From JANRLF01 sp033762815 (GTDB taxonomy: Bacteria; Bacteroidota; Bacteroidia; Chitinophagales; CAIOSU01): a DNA stretch of 64,000 bases. Shown here piece after piece: positions 43,742 through 52,434 of this stretch. The stretch lies in assembly GCA_033762815.1 (NCBI GenBank), contig JANRLF010000007.1, positions 186,001 to 250,000 of the forward strand, given 5' to 3'. A program made the translations under genes and the position numbers. The number at the start of each line of letters is the position of its first letter. Positions within the stretch are counted from its first letter, which is position 1. The notes beneath the pieces are model-generated. The model was not told the origin of the DNA. It ran no database searches and was given only the letters and a program-made list of their open reading frames with translations.

Positions 43742-44193
43742 TCATCAAAGTTTATGTCGCCCATTACTTCTCCTGCCAAGTCTGAATATTGGTCGCTATC
43801 CTCGTTTACCACTGCCTCATAAGCCTTAGGCTCCCATATCTCGATAATGTTGGCGCGGGCAGTGAGCAATGCTTCATTTTTGATACCTGCCAAGTCCATC
43901 AGATGCTTTGGCAGGTTCAGCCTGTCCGTACTATCCAGCACCAGTTCGGTAGCACCCCTAAAAAAGAAGCGGGCAAAATCACGGTTTTTCTTCACAAAGG
44001 TGTTCAGCTTGTTCACCTTGGCACTGATACGCTGCCATTCGTCCCAAGGGTACAGCGTAAGGCACTTCTCAAAGCCCCTATTCAGCACAAACCTGCCGTT
44101 ATTTTCGGGCGCAAGCTGGCTCTTCAAGCCTACTGGTAGCTTGAGTCGACCCTTGTTGTCAAGGCTGCAGAGATGTTCGCCTAAGAATGCCAT
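43738..44193 (-). CDS. mraZ: Transcriptional regulator MraZ
   Basis: A DNA-binding regulator of the dcw cluster with two AbrB-like SpoVT domains. The 151-aa product opens FLGEHLCSLDNKGRLKLPVG, and the second half repeats the pattern as ATELVLDSTDRLNLPKHLM near residue 80; the DxxGR/DxxxR motifs are visible in both. The acidic C-terminal tail (about 125-151) is longer than in E. coli. Three evenly spaced TGGNN repeats 36-59 bp upstream are a likely self-binding site, so the cluster is probably autoregulated. Confidence 0.95.
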   Translation of the reverse strand: MAFLGEHLCSLDNKGRLKLPVGLKSQLAPENNGRFVLNRGFEKCLTLYPWDEWQRISAKVNKLNTFVKKNRDFARFFFRGATELVLDSTDRLNLPKHLMDLAGIKNEALLTARANIIEIWEPKAYEAVVNEDSDQYSDLAGEVMGDINFDE

Positions 44194-44228
44194 GGATTAT
44201 TCTAACGGTAAATTTAGCAGATTATTCC

Positions 44229-44252
44229 ACTTTTTACCACTTTTTACCACAA
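44229..44252 (-). promoter_or_regulatory. Probable MraZ operator (three direct repeats)
   Basis: Read leftward, the site contains TGGTA, TGGTA and TGGAA separated by two identical 5-base spacers AAAAG, a 10-bp period of about one helical turn. In E. coli the MraZ site is three TGGGN repeats with 5-base spacers, so the architecture matches. It lies 36-59 bp before the mraZ start codon. The sequence is seen; the binding is inferred. Confidence 0.75.
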
Positions 44253-44622
44253 AAAGGCATTAAAAAAGTTATCAACATGTTTTTTATGGGCTCATGGATC
44301 TACAAGCCACTTTATTCAGAATGAGAAACTTAACAACTTAAGCTTGGTTTTACCTGAGTCGATATCGGTTACAGTAGGCTTAAAGCGATACGTAGCAATA
44401 GGTGGTAAAAAGTGCTCCGAAAGAGTCAAATTAGGTGAATGCTGGTTGATGGTATTGTAGCTCTATGGCTTTGATTGGGGAAGAATTAAACACTAAGCGT
44501 TTTGGATTTTCTTGGTTTACAATGCTTTCTGCACGACAAAAGTCCCACCGGCACCTATCACTTGCGTTTTTCAGGCGAACAGGAAGTATATGGAAAGTTG
44601 TTGAAGCAATAGCTTGGCACTG
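44253..44622. other. Gene-free stretch upstream of mraZ
   Basis: No convincing gene. It holds a second GTGGTAAAAAGTG on the plus strand at 44402-44414, matching part of the MraZ site in the opposite orientation, and a 74-codon leftward frame at 44431-44655 without family features. The dcw promoter presumably lies near 44200-44280, but I found no clear TAnnTTTG box. Confidence 0.5.
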
Positions 44623-44665
44623 AAAACAAAAGTGGCGGAATTGCTCGTTGAACAATCCGCCACTT
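44623..44665 (-). terminator. Intrinsic terminator after the squalene-cyclase-like repeat gene
   Basis: A 10-bp stem (AAGTGGCGGA with TCCGCCACTT) extended by an inner imperfect stem, with TTTGTTTTCA following in the leftward direction. It lies 18 bp after the stop of the gene at 44684. Confidence 0.82.
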
Positions 44666-44683
44666 GCACTATTGATGGAATTA

Positions 44684-46030
44684 CTAGTTACTGCTGCCCA
44701 GCTTCATCAATTGGTCCACATCGTTATTGATGGAAAGCAGTAAAACACAGGTTGCGGTACAAAACACGGGGCTAGTGATACAGTGGTGCCCATTCCAGGT
44801 ACCATCGTTGTTTTGTATTTTCAATAATCTGCTGGTCATGTTATCGTACCATTTTTTCCAGTCATTGTCTTTAGCCACTATCATCGATTCTCCCGTTTGC
44901 AAGTAACTAAGGAATTCCTCGCCGCCATTATTGCCAAAGCCGCTCATTACATTTTCGTTCTGTGCAGTTACCTTCCCTTGTTCATATATCTTATTTGCTT
45001 GCTGATAATCATAAGCCAATGTAGGTGCTAGGCCCACTTTTTCTAAGTTTTCAACGGTTACTTCCGCATCCTTTTCAAGTATGCCTTTTTTCTTCCCTTC
45101 ATCAATCATTTCTTTCGCCTTACGGGCATCTTTACTACTGGCTCGGGTAGTATTGGATATGGAGTACAACACAATGCCGGCACCCCTGTCCACGTTCACA
45201 TCGCCGGTTTCGGTATTCAGGTTACCCTTTTGGTAATTCTTTGACTGTTCGAAAGCCGTACTATCCACCGCAATGCCATAGTATTGCGCCGATTCAATGG
45301 CAGAATGGGCAAGCCCATCTTGCAACACGCCGGCCCATCCCCCTCCTTTGTAACTACCATCAGCATTTTGCTGTCGCTGTATCTTTTGGATACATTGCTC
45401 TAGGCTTTTCACTACCCGCTTTTTCAAGGGGGTTTCCTGTTTTAGTGCATCTAAAAGATTGGTAAAGAATTGGGCCGTGAGTACCACGTCAATGTTGCTG
45501 CCCAGCTTGGCTTGTATTTGAGTGTTCTCCAGTTGCGTAATTTTTTCTCGGTTGCCTGAGTTTTCTACTGCCTGAAGGAGAAATTCCACCGCCTTACTTA
45601 CATTGCTGGCATATTCTCCTGAATATGGGGTGCTGCCACAGCGCAACATGGCCATGCTTACCATTGCCGTGGTGGCAGGGTCGGCTTGCACGGAGTGTGG
45701 GTCCATGTTTGTTTGGAAGCTATGGCTACCTGCCCCCCACCCACCATTGGGCAATTGTGCTTTGCTTAGCCATTTTAGGCCCCTGTTTACTGAAAGGTCC
45801 ACCTCGGTTACCGTTTTGATTTGGTAGTCTGTACTATCTAACTGCTCCTCCCCGAAAACGGTTTTAAAGACACAACCTTTATCGGGAAAACGACCTGATA
45901 CGGGGGGTTGTTTTTGGTGTGGATAGTGAGTGCCTTCTATTCTAGTGGGTTGCTCCTTTAGGTAAGGCGCACTAACAGCTATTGCTGCTATCAGGAAAAT
46001 ACTGCCGATAATAATGCTGTGTTTTTTCAT
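44684..46030 (-). CDS. Exported protein with prenyltransferase/squalene-oxidase-type repeats
   Basis: A 448-aa exported or membrane-anchored protein. The ATG at 46028-46030 opens MKKHSIIIGSIFLIAAIAVS, a signal or anchor segment. The body has alpha/alpha-toroid repeats like those of the squalene-cyclase superfamily: SVNRGLKWLSKAQLPNGGWG near residue 80, QNADGSYKGGGWAG near 220 and IQNNDGTWNGHHCITSPVF near 400. No DxDD protonation motif is visible, so it is unlikely to be a terpene cyclase. Related secreted toroids may bind or process peptides or glycans. It is divergent from the TonB-dependent receptor gene and ends at a terminator. Confidence 0.7.
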   Translation of the reverse strand: MKKHSIIIGSIFLIAAIAVSAPYLKEQPTRIEGTHYPHQKQPPVSGRFPDKGCVFKTVFGEEQLDSTDYQIKTVTEVDLSVNRGLKWLSKAQLPNGGWGAGSHSFQTNMDPHSVQADPATTAMVSMAMLRCGSTPYSGEYASNVSKAVEFLLQAVENSGNREKITQLENTQIQAKLGSNIDVVLTAQFFTNLLDALKQETPLKKRVVKSLEQCIQKIQRQQNADGSYKGGGWAGVLQDGLAHSAIESAQYYGIAVDSTAFEQSKNYQKGNLNTETGDVNVDRGAGIVLYSISNTTRASSKDARKAKEMIDEGKKKGILEKDAEVTVENLEKVGLAPTLAYDYQQANKIYEQGKVTAQNENVMSGFGNNGGEEFLSYLQTGESMIVAKDNDWKKWYDNMTSRLLKIQNNDGTWNGHHCITSPVFCTATCVLLLSINNDVDQLMKLGSSN

Positions 46031-46222
46031 GGCTATGGATTTTTGGTTTGCTGAAATGAGATGCATCCCTCACCATTTTTCCATAAAAGCATCCATGCAT
46101 ATAGATGCTTAGCTTGTATATCTTGAGATATTAAGATTATCAAATCTTCAGATTGGCTTAATTTTTAGGCAACACTTTTGGTATTCCTTTGTATATTACA
46201 AGCACCTATTTATTCCCTGATT

Positions 46223-48574
46223 TTGAAGCATTTACTAATTCTGTTGATAGGCGTGTTAACGGCGGGCGGCCTCTTTGCCCAGTCGAGGGTGCAGTCTATA
46301 AGGGGGAGCTTGGTAGATAAGGTATCAAAAATACCATTGCCGGGCGCTAGCATTATTTTGGTGGATAGCCTTCACCCAAAGTATGCCGTGTCCGATGCGG
46401 AAGGCAATTTCAGGATTGACAGTGTTGCGGTGGGCCGACAGACCATCAAAGTATCCTTTATCGGTTATGACGAAATGGTGATACCCAATATTCTGGTAGG
46501 TTCGGCCAAAGAAATCGTGTTAAGCTTGGAATTGACCGAAACGGTCACGAACCTTAAAGAAGTGGTAGTGAGCGGCAAACGTACCAAGCAAGAGGCCATC
46601 AATGACTATTCGGTAGTGAGTACAACCACCTTGTCAACGGAACAGACCACCCGGTTTGCGGGCAGCTTCGAAGACCCCTCCAGGGCATTGATGTCGTTTG
46701 CGGGCGTGAGCAACGGCAGCGGCAGCGATATTGAGCAGGAAATAGTGATACGCGGCAATAGCCCCCGTGGGTTGATGTGGCGTATGGAAGGTGTAGAGGT
46801 GCCCAGCCCCTGCCATTACAATTACGAAGGGGCATCGAATGGGGCAGTATGTGCCATTGGCAGCTTTGTACTGGATGCTTCCGATTTTTCAACGGGTGCT
46901 TTTGCGGCCGAGTACGGTAATGCCACCTCGGGGGTATTCGATGTAAGGCTGCGTAAGGGCAATAACCAAAAGCATGAATTGACCGCCGAAGCCAGTTTGC
47001 TGGGGCTAAGCCTGGGGGTAGAAGGTCCATTGTCGCGCAATAAAAAGGCTTCCTATTTAGTCAATTATCGTTATTCTACCCTCGGGGTGTTGGATAAGAT
47101 GGGTATTAGGTTGGTAGGCAATAACAGCCCATCATTCCAAGACCTAACCTATAAGCTCAATATCCCAACCAAAAAAGCCGGCACCTTTTCCTTGTTTGGT
47201 TTGGCGGGAATGAGCACAATAAAATTCTTTGACGAGCGAACGCTGTTTGACACCCTCAAATACCAAGAAGATGAGTTTCAGGGCTCTGATGTTTTTATAG
47301 CCGGACTAAGCAACAACTATATCTTCAACGAACGCACCTGGCTCACCACGGTGGGGGCCTTTACCGCCACCCGCACCCATGTGGATGAGGGCTTCGCGTT
47401 TACTGGTACGGAGCGGATACAGACTGAAAAGGCCAAGCTATGGAATTATACCGGTAGGGGCTCAGTAACGCTCAACAATAAGTTCAATGCCCGGCACGAC
47501 CTGAAATCAGGTTTCATACTGTCATACTTATCATACAACTACTTTTTTGCCGACTTCAACTACAATACCTATACCGTAGAAACAAAGTTTGACGATGCAG
47601 GGGGCACCTTTTTTCTTCAGGCATTTACCAACTGGCGTTGGAGAATAGGCCCGAGATGGACATGGAATACGGGGATACATGCCATGATGTTTGTTTTGAA
47701 CAACAACCTGAGTATTGAACCGCGTAGTAGCCTCAAGTTCCAGATTGACGAAAAGCAATACCTAAGTTTCGGATTTGGAATCCACAGCAGGCGCGAAGCC
47801 CTATCCACCTACCTGGCTTTCAGGGAAAACAAAAACGGGGAGCGCTATCGGCCGAATGAAAATCTCGATTTCACAAAGGCAGCCCATTTTGTATTGGGTT
47901 ATGACAGAACCCTGGGCAAGGATGTACATTTAAAGGCTGAAGTGTATTACCAACACTTGTACCAAGTGCCGATAAGGCCAGGTGCCAGCAGCGATTATTC
48001 AGCCCTGAACGAAAGCAATGTTATTTCAACCAGACAACTAGTGAACGAGGGGTTTGGCCGAAACTATGGGTTGGAGCTGACCTTGGAAAAATTCTTTTCA
48101 AAAGGTTACTTTTTCCTTATCAATAGCAGTATTTATAATTCGCTGTTTACCCCCGGCGATGGCTTGGAAAGGAACACCCGCTACAATGGCAACTTTATTG
48201 TAAATGCCCTAGCGGGAAAGGAATACAAAGTGGGCAAAGAAAAAAATAACATTTTTGGCTTTGGCGGCAAGGCTACTGCAGCTGGCGGGCAACGGTACAC
48301 CCCTATTGATATAGCTGCGTCCATTGGGAAGAATGATTATGTGTATCGCAAAGAAGACCTTTATAGCTTAAAAACACCCGTATTTTATCGCTTTGACCTT
48401 TATGTCAACTACAAGCTCAACCGCAAGCGATGTAGCGTAACTTGGCGTTTTGATATCCAGAACTTTACCAACCGGGCCAATGTCATTACCGTCGAATACA
48501 GCTTTGATGGCAGTGTTTATGAAGTAAAACAAGGGCAAATTCTGCCGGTGGTAGGATGCAAGGTGGAGTTTTAG
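46223..48574 (+). CDS. TonB-dependent outer-membrane receptor with carboxypeptidase-like N-terminal domain
   Basis: A large TonB-dependent transporter. After the signal peptide (KHLLILLIGVLTAGGLFAQ) comes a carboxypeptidase D regulatory-like domain (about residues 22-105, GSLVDKVSKIPLPGASIILV). A plug follows (IEQEIVIRGNSPRGLMWRME near 188, then NYEGASNG), and then a barrel to the C-terminus (QGQILPVVGCKVEF). No ATG is available; I chose the TTG at 46223 because it gives a normal signal peptide, but the frame is open to another TTG at 46178. The substrate is unknown; no SusD partner is adjacent, which argues against a classical polysaccharide utilisation locus. Confidence 0.87.
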   Translation: MKHLLILLIGVLTAGGLFAQSRVQSIRGSLVDKVSKIPLPGASIILVDSLHPKYAVSDAEGNFRIDSVAVGRQTIKVSFIGYDEMVIPNILVGSAKEIVLSLELTETVTNLKEVVVSGKRTKQEAINDYSVVSTTTLSTEQTTRFAGSFEDPSRALMSFAGVSNGSGSDIEQEIVIRGNSPRGLMWRMEGVEVPSPCHYNYEGASNGAVCAIGSFVLDASDFSTGAFAAEYGNATSGVFDVRLRKGNNQKHELTAEASLLGLSLGVEGPLSRNKKASYLVNYRYSTLGVLDKMGIRLVGNNSPSFQDLTYKLNIPTKKAGTFSLFGLAGMSTIKFFDERTLFDTLKYQEDEFQGSDVFIAGLSNNYIFNERTWLTTVGAFTATRTHVDEGFAFTGTERIQTEKAKLWNYTGRGSVTLNNKFNARHDLKSGFILSYLSYNYFFADFNYNTYTVETKFDDAGGTFFLQAFTNWRWRIGPRWTWNTGIHAMMFVLNNNLSIEPRSSLKFQIDEKQYLSFGFGIHSRREALSTYLAFRENKNGERYRPNENLDFTKAAHFVLGYDRTLGKDVHLKAEVYYQHLYQVPIRPGASSDYSALNESNVISTRQLVNEGFGRNYGLELTLEKFFSKGYFFLINSSIYNSLFTPGDGLERNTRYNGNFIVNALAGKEYKVGKEKNNIFGFGGKATAAGGQRYTPIDIAASIGKNDYVYRKEDLYSLKTPVFYRFDLYVNYKLNRKRCSVTWRFDIQNFTNRANVITVEYSFDGSVYEVKQGQILPVVGCKVEF

Positions 48575-48629
48575 GCCAACTTTTCTGCGCTTTTTTGTAA
48601 CTTGCCTGCTTCGTAAAAATGCGCAAACC

Positions 48630-49154
48630 ATGTCAACAGCCACTGCCCCTTTAGAACAAAAAGTAACCATGGAACCCTGGCAACAGCAATTTGTAAACAG
48701 GTTGAAAAACCCTTTCTTGTTCCGGATGTTCCTCTTGGCCAAGTTGCCATTGGGCTTCTTTTCGGGCATGCGGGTTAGGGAAATGGATACCCAGCGCTGT
48801 GTAGCTACCGTACCTTATGGCTGGCGTACACGCAACCCATTTAAGAGCACCTACTTCGCAGCCCTTAGCATGGCCGCCGAGCTATCCACAGGAGCCTTGG
48901 CTTTGTTTGCCGTTGAAAAGCGCAAACCCTCTGTAGCAGTTATCATCATTGGCATGGAGGCAGAATTTCCGAAACGCGCCGTTAATGTTACCACCTTTAC
49001 TTGCGAAGAAGGTCAACTGCTGTTCGATGCGGTGGAAAGAACAATCGCTACCGGCAATGCCGAAACAGTCACGGTCACCACTATTGGCAAGTCTGAAGAT
49101 GGTATTGAGGTAGCCCGCTTCAGGTTTACATGGTCGTTCAAACGCCGCAAGTAA
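48630..49154 (+). CDS. DUF4442 hotdog-fold protein
   Basis: A 174-aa cytoplasmic protein that appears to belong to the DUF4442 branch of the hotdog thioesterase superfamily. The start (PWQQQFVNRLKNPFLFRMFL) is followed by hotdog-like strands (RCVATVPYGWRTRNPFKSTY near 60, AELSTGALALF near 86). Family members may hydrolyse acyl-CoA or bind acyl chains; no activity is shown here. Its end lies one base from the end of the convergent acyl-CoA ligase gene, a context that fits lipid metabolism. Confidence 0.8.
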   Translation: MSTATAPLEQKVTMEPWQQQFVNRLKNPFLFRMFLLAKLPLGFFSGMRVREMDTQRCVATVPYGWRTRNPFKSTYFAALSMAAELSTGALALFAVEKRKPSVAVIIIGMEAEFPKRAVNVTTFTCEEGQLLFDAVERTIATGNAETVTVTTIGKSEDGIEVARFRFTWSFKRRK

Positions 49155-49155
49155 G

Positions 49156-50850
49156 TTAGGCCGGCTGGCCTTCTTTCAATAGTCGCCTTAATATTTTGCC
49201 AACATTCGACTTCGGAAGTTCCTTCCTAAATTCCACATGCTTGGGGCATTTGTAGGCAGTAATGTTTTCTTTGCAGAATGCAATTAACTCCTCCTCCGTA
49301 AGACTTTCGTCCTTTTTCACAACAAATGCTTTTACCGCTTCCGTAGTCTTTTCGTCAGGCACCCCAATTACACCCACTTCCAGTACTTTTGGGTGAAGGG
49401 CGATGGCATTTTCTACCTCATTGGGATACACGTTGAAACCTGATACCAATATCATCTCTTTCTTACGGTCAACTATCTTCAGGAAACCATCTTCATCCAT
49501 TACGCCTATATCGCCTGTTTTGAACCATCCATCGTGGAACACGTTGGCAGTTTCTGTGGGCTGTTGCCAGTATCCCGGCATTACTTGTGGCCCCTTGGCC
49601 CATATCTCGCCCCGTTCGCCCAATGGCACTTCATTCCCCTCATCGTCAGCAATCATAATCAAGGTGGATGGTAGCGGCAAACCGATGTATCCCATCCGAT
49701 GGTTGCCATCAATGGGATTGGCCACCAAGCCCGGCGAGGTTTCCGATAAACCATAGGCCTCCACTAGATTGCAACCTGTTACTTCCTTCCATCTAATGGC
49801 AGCAGCATCTTGTACCGCCATACCACCACCCAGTGAAAGTTTCAACTTGCTGAAATCTACTTCCTTGAAGCTAGGTTGGTTCATCAGGCCAACAAACAGT
49901 GTGTTCACTCCTGTAAACACGGTCATTTGATGCTTTTTCAATTCCTTCAAAAAGACCGGCATATCGCGCGGGTTGGTAATCAACACGTTTTTGCCCCCGC
50001 ATTTGAATATGGCCAAGCAATTGGCCGTCAATGCAAAAATGTGGTAAAGTGGCAGGGCAGTAATTATTACTTCCTTGCCTTCTTCAAAATAGTTGCCCAC
50101 CCATGCAAACAACTGCTCCATATTGGCAATAATATTGCGATGCGTGAGGCTTGCTCCCTTGGACAAGCCCGTGGTACCGCCCGTATATTGTAAAAATGCC
50201 ACCTCGGAATTGGCAATGGTAGGCTTTTGATAGTTCAAACTTTTCCCCTTTGCCATGGCCGACTTAAAGGAAATAGCTCCCGGTAGCGAATAAGCCGGCA
50301 CCATTTTCTTCACATACTTTACCACCAAGTTGACAATGGTTCCCTTTACGCCACCTAACAAATCGCCCACGCTAGTAATGATAACGTGTTTGATGGGGGT
50401 TTCAGAAAGGATTTCCTGCAACTGAGAGGCAAAATTTTCCAATACAATAATGGCACTTACCCCAGCATCGTTGAATTGGTGCTTCATTTCGCGGGGGGTG
50501 TATAACGGATTGGTATTCACGACTATTAAACCTGCCCTGATAATACCGAACATAGCCACCGGAAACTGCAACAAATTGGGCATCTGTACCGCTACCCTAT
50601 CTCCTTTTTTCAGTTTAAGTTCTTGCTGTAAATACGCAGCAAAATCCCGTGAAAGTTGGTCAATTTCCCTGTAAGTCAGTATTTTGCCCATATGCTCAAA
50701 GGCGGGCAAGTCAGCATATTTCTTAAAACTCTCTTCCAATAGTTCCAAAATGTTACCATAGCGGTCAGGGTCAATATCCGCGGCTACATATGAGGGATAA
50801 TTTTTCAACCAAAATCTGCTAAGTGCGGTAGGGCGAGATACAACTTCCAT
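49156..50850 (-). CDS. fadD: Long-chain-fatty-acid-CoA ligase
   Basis: An AMP-forming ligase that activates fatty acids to acyl-CoA for degradation or lipid remodelling. The 564-aa product has the ANL-superfamily P-loop FLQYTGGTTGLSKGASL near residue 222, VEAYGLSETSPG near 365, GWFKTGDIGVMDEDGFLKI near 443 and the C-terminal catalytic Lys motif KSNVGKILRRLL near 549. The close similarity to FadD-type enzymes (KCPKHVEFRKELPKSNVGKI) supports the long-chain assignment. An AlkD-like gene lies 9 bp downstream of its start side. The length is normal. Confidence 0.92.
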   Translation of the reverse strand: MEVVSRPTALSRFWLKNYPSYVAADIDPDRYGNILELLEESFKKYADLPAFEHMGKILTYREIDQLSRDFAAYLQQELKLKKGDRVAVQMPNLLQFPVAMFGIIRAGLIVVNTNPLYTPREMKHQFNDAGVSAIIVLENFASQLQEILSETPIKHVIITSVGDLLGGVKGTIVNLVVKYVKKMVPAYSLPGAISFKSAMAKGKSLNYQKPTIANSEVAFLQYTGGTTGLSKGASLTHRNIIANMEQLFAWVGNYFEEGKEVIITALPLYHIFALTANCLAIFKCGGKNVLITNPRDMPVFLKELKKHQMTVFTGVNTLFVGLMNQPSFKEVDFSKLKLSLGGGMAVQDAAAIRWKEVTGCNLVEAYGLSETSPGLVANPIDGNHRMGYIGLPLPSTLIMIADDEGNEVPLGERGEIWAKGPQVMPGYWQQPTETANVFHDGWFKTGDIGVMDEDGFLKIVDRKKEMILVSGFNVYPNEVENAIALHPKVLEVGVIGVPDEKTTEAVKAFVVKKDESLTEEELIAFCKENITAYKCPKHVEFRKELPKSNVGKILRRLLKEGQPA

Positions 50851-50859
50851 AAGGTAGGT

Positions 50860-51549
50860 TTATCGGGTTAGGGCAAATTTGTTCTTTATTCTATCGCCAT
50901 TCAGGTGCTTCACTGCATCCAATGCTTGGCAACTATTGTCGCCATAATCGACCACTACCTTGCCTATTGACTTGGCAATGACCAAGCATTCGGTGTACAA
51001 CGGCCAACTTCTGCTACCAATAGTAAGCAAGCAATTGTTCATGGCATCTTTAACAAAATTGGGTGCTTGTTGTAAGTTGCGAATGGCTTCCAAGTGTCCG
51101 AAGAAATAGGTATCGTCCAATTCAGGATTGCCCTTCGCCACATAGCTGAGCAATGTATAAGCCGAACGTCGCGTCAACTCATTTTCGGCATCTTTCCAGG
51201 CTTCTATGAACTCAAGGGCATATGGTGTTTCCACTATCAATTCACAATATTTATCAGCAGTAAGCCAGTTAAATCCTTTCGCAATTTGCCGCTCTATTTG
51301 CTCTTTGGTAATTTTCTTTGGCTCCTCAATAAAAATGGCAATCATTTTTGCATCCCATACATTGCTATCCCAAAGCTGCAGGGCCAACTCATGGTCCTTC
51401 TTTATCTTTTTCGCTAAGGCCCGCAATTTGGTAACACCTATACCAAAGGTAGTGTTCGTATATTCATCTTTTTTTATTTTGTTCCAATGGGCAATGCCCC
51501 TTGGGTCGGCATTTTGCTCCAATAATGCCATTACCTCCGCATATCGCAT
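50860..51549 (-). CDS. AlkD-like DNA alkylation repair protein
   Basis: A 229-aa all-helical HEAT-repeat-like protein matching the DNA alkylation repair (AlkD/AlkC) family. The start is YAEVMALLEQNADP, then FGIGVTKLRALAKKIKKDHE near residue 35, LWDSNVWDAKMIAIFI near 57 and NCLLTIGSRSWPLYTECLVI near 168. Family enzymes excise bulky or cationic alkylated bases, but several members lack activity, so glycosylase function is an inference. It ends 9 bp before fadD and follows a lipoprotein gene by 51 bp. Confidence 0.83.
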   Translation of the reverse strand: MRYAEVMALLEQNADPRGIAHWNKIKKDEYTNTTFGIGVTKLRALAKKIKKDHELALQLWDSNVWDAKMIAIFIEEPKKITKEQIERQIAKGFNWLTADKYCELIVETPYALEFIEAWKDAENELTRRSAYTLLSYVAKGNPELDDTYFFGHLEAIRNLQQAPNFVKDAMNNCLLTIGSRSWPLYTECLVIAKSIGKVVVDYGDNSCQALDAVKHLNGDRIKNKFALTR

Positions 51550-51600
51550 ATTGATGTTTTTTATTAAGATAGGAAAAATGCGGGAGAATACCCCCTCCCA

Positions 51601-52218
51601 TTATTCCAAAGCTATATCCGAAAGTGTGTGGTTACCGCTATCCAACGGGAAAGTGGCATATACTTGACCAATACCTTTCACGTAGTATCTAGTTGACTTT
51701 AATGTGTTTCCGGCATCACGCTGCTCTATGGCCAAAACATTGGTATAGCTGCAATATCGGTTATCAAGGGTTGTATCAACGGCAACTACTTTCAAACTAT
51801 CACCCCCATTGTACCAGGTTTTGTTAATCACTGGTTGCTTTGGGATGTACAAATACTCCGTATTTCCAGAATATTGCACTATGTTGCCTATGGAATCTTC
51901 CCCGAGCAAGACTGTGAAATCATCTCCTGACTGTTCTTCCACCACTATATAGTACAGCTTTCCGGCAAAGGGTACGGTGGCTTCAACATTACGGGTAACA
52001 TAGTTAAAGCTTCCGTATTGGTCATAGCGCCAGCTATTGCCCACTGCCAAAGGGTACCAGGTGTTATCGCCCCCACCGTCGCACACCATTTCATTGAACA
52101 TGTTGGGGTCTAATTCATTACTAGGTTCGGGGTCTTTTTGACAACCCTGCAAGCCCACTAAAATAATGGCCACACTTAGTGCAAAAACAACTTGGAAGAC
52201 TTTGAAGAAACTGCTCAT
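51601..52218 (-). CDS. Predicted lipoprotein of unknown function
   Basis: A 205-aa product from the ATG at 52216-52218, which gives a lipoprotein signal peptide with lipobox LVGLQGC (Cys near residue 26). The open frame extends further upstream without signal features. The mature part contains GGDNTWYPLAVGNSWRYD near residue 50, a pattern seen in several Bacteroidota surface or periplasmic proteins with a beta-barrel-like or lipocalin-like body. I do not recognise a family well enough to name it. Confidence 0.75.
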   Translation of the reverse strand: MSSFFKVFQVVFALSVAIILVGLQGCQKDPEPSNELDPNMFNEMVCDGGGDNTWYPLAVGNSWRYDQYGSFNYVTRNVEATVPFAGKLYYIVVEEQSGDDFTVLLGEDSIGNIVQYSGNTEYLYIPKQPVINKTWYNGGDSLKVVAVDTTLDNRYCSYTNVLAIEQRDAGNTLKSTRYYVKGIGQVYATFPLDSGNHTLSDIALE

Positions 52219-52434
52219 ATATAACTGGGCGAAAGTAGTGCATTTTACTGAAAATGTAAATTGCAGCAAAATTATTGCATTCCACTTATGCAAGTTGTGA
52301 GAACCTAAGCCTTTAGATAAATTTCTGAAGACTTCTTTTCACAGGTGTACTAGCAGAAAATTGCGGTGCGTTTAACAAGGACTTTGCCCAATGTGGCAAA
52401 AACCTTACCTTTAAGCTATACACAAAAGCAAACT

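Noticed and set aside
28642..44193. Absence of murF and ddl from the dcw cluster
   Set aside because: This is common in Bacteroidota, where they lie elsewhere, so it is not an anomaly.
44431..44655. A 74-codon leftward frame between mraZ and the toroid gene
   Set aside because: It overlaps the terminator hairpin, has an odd Cys/Phe/Arg-rich composition and no start signal.
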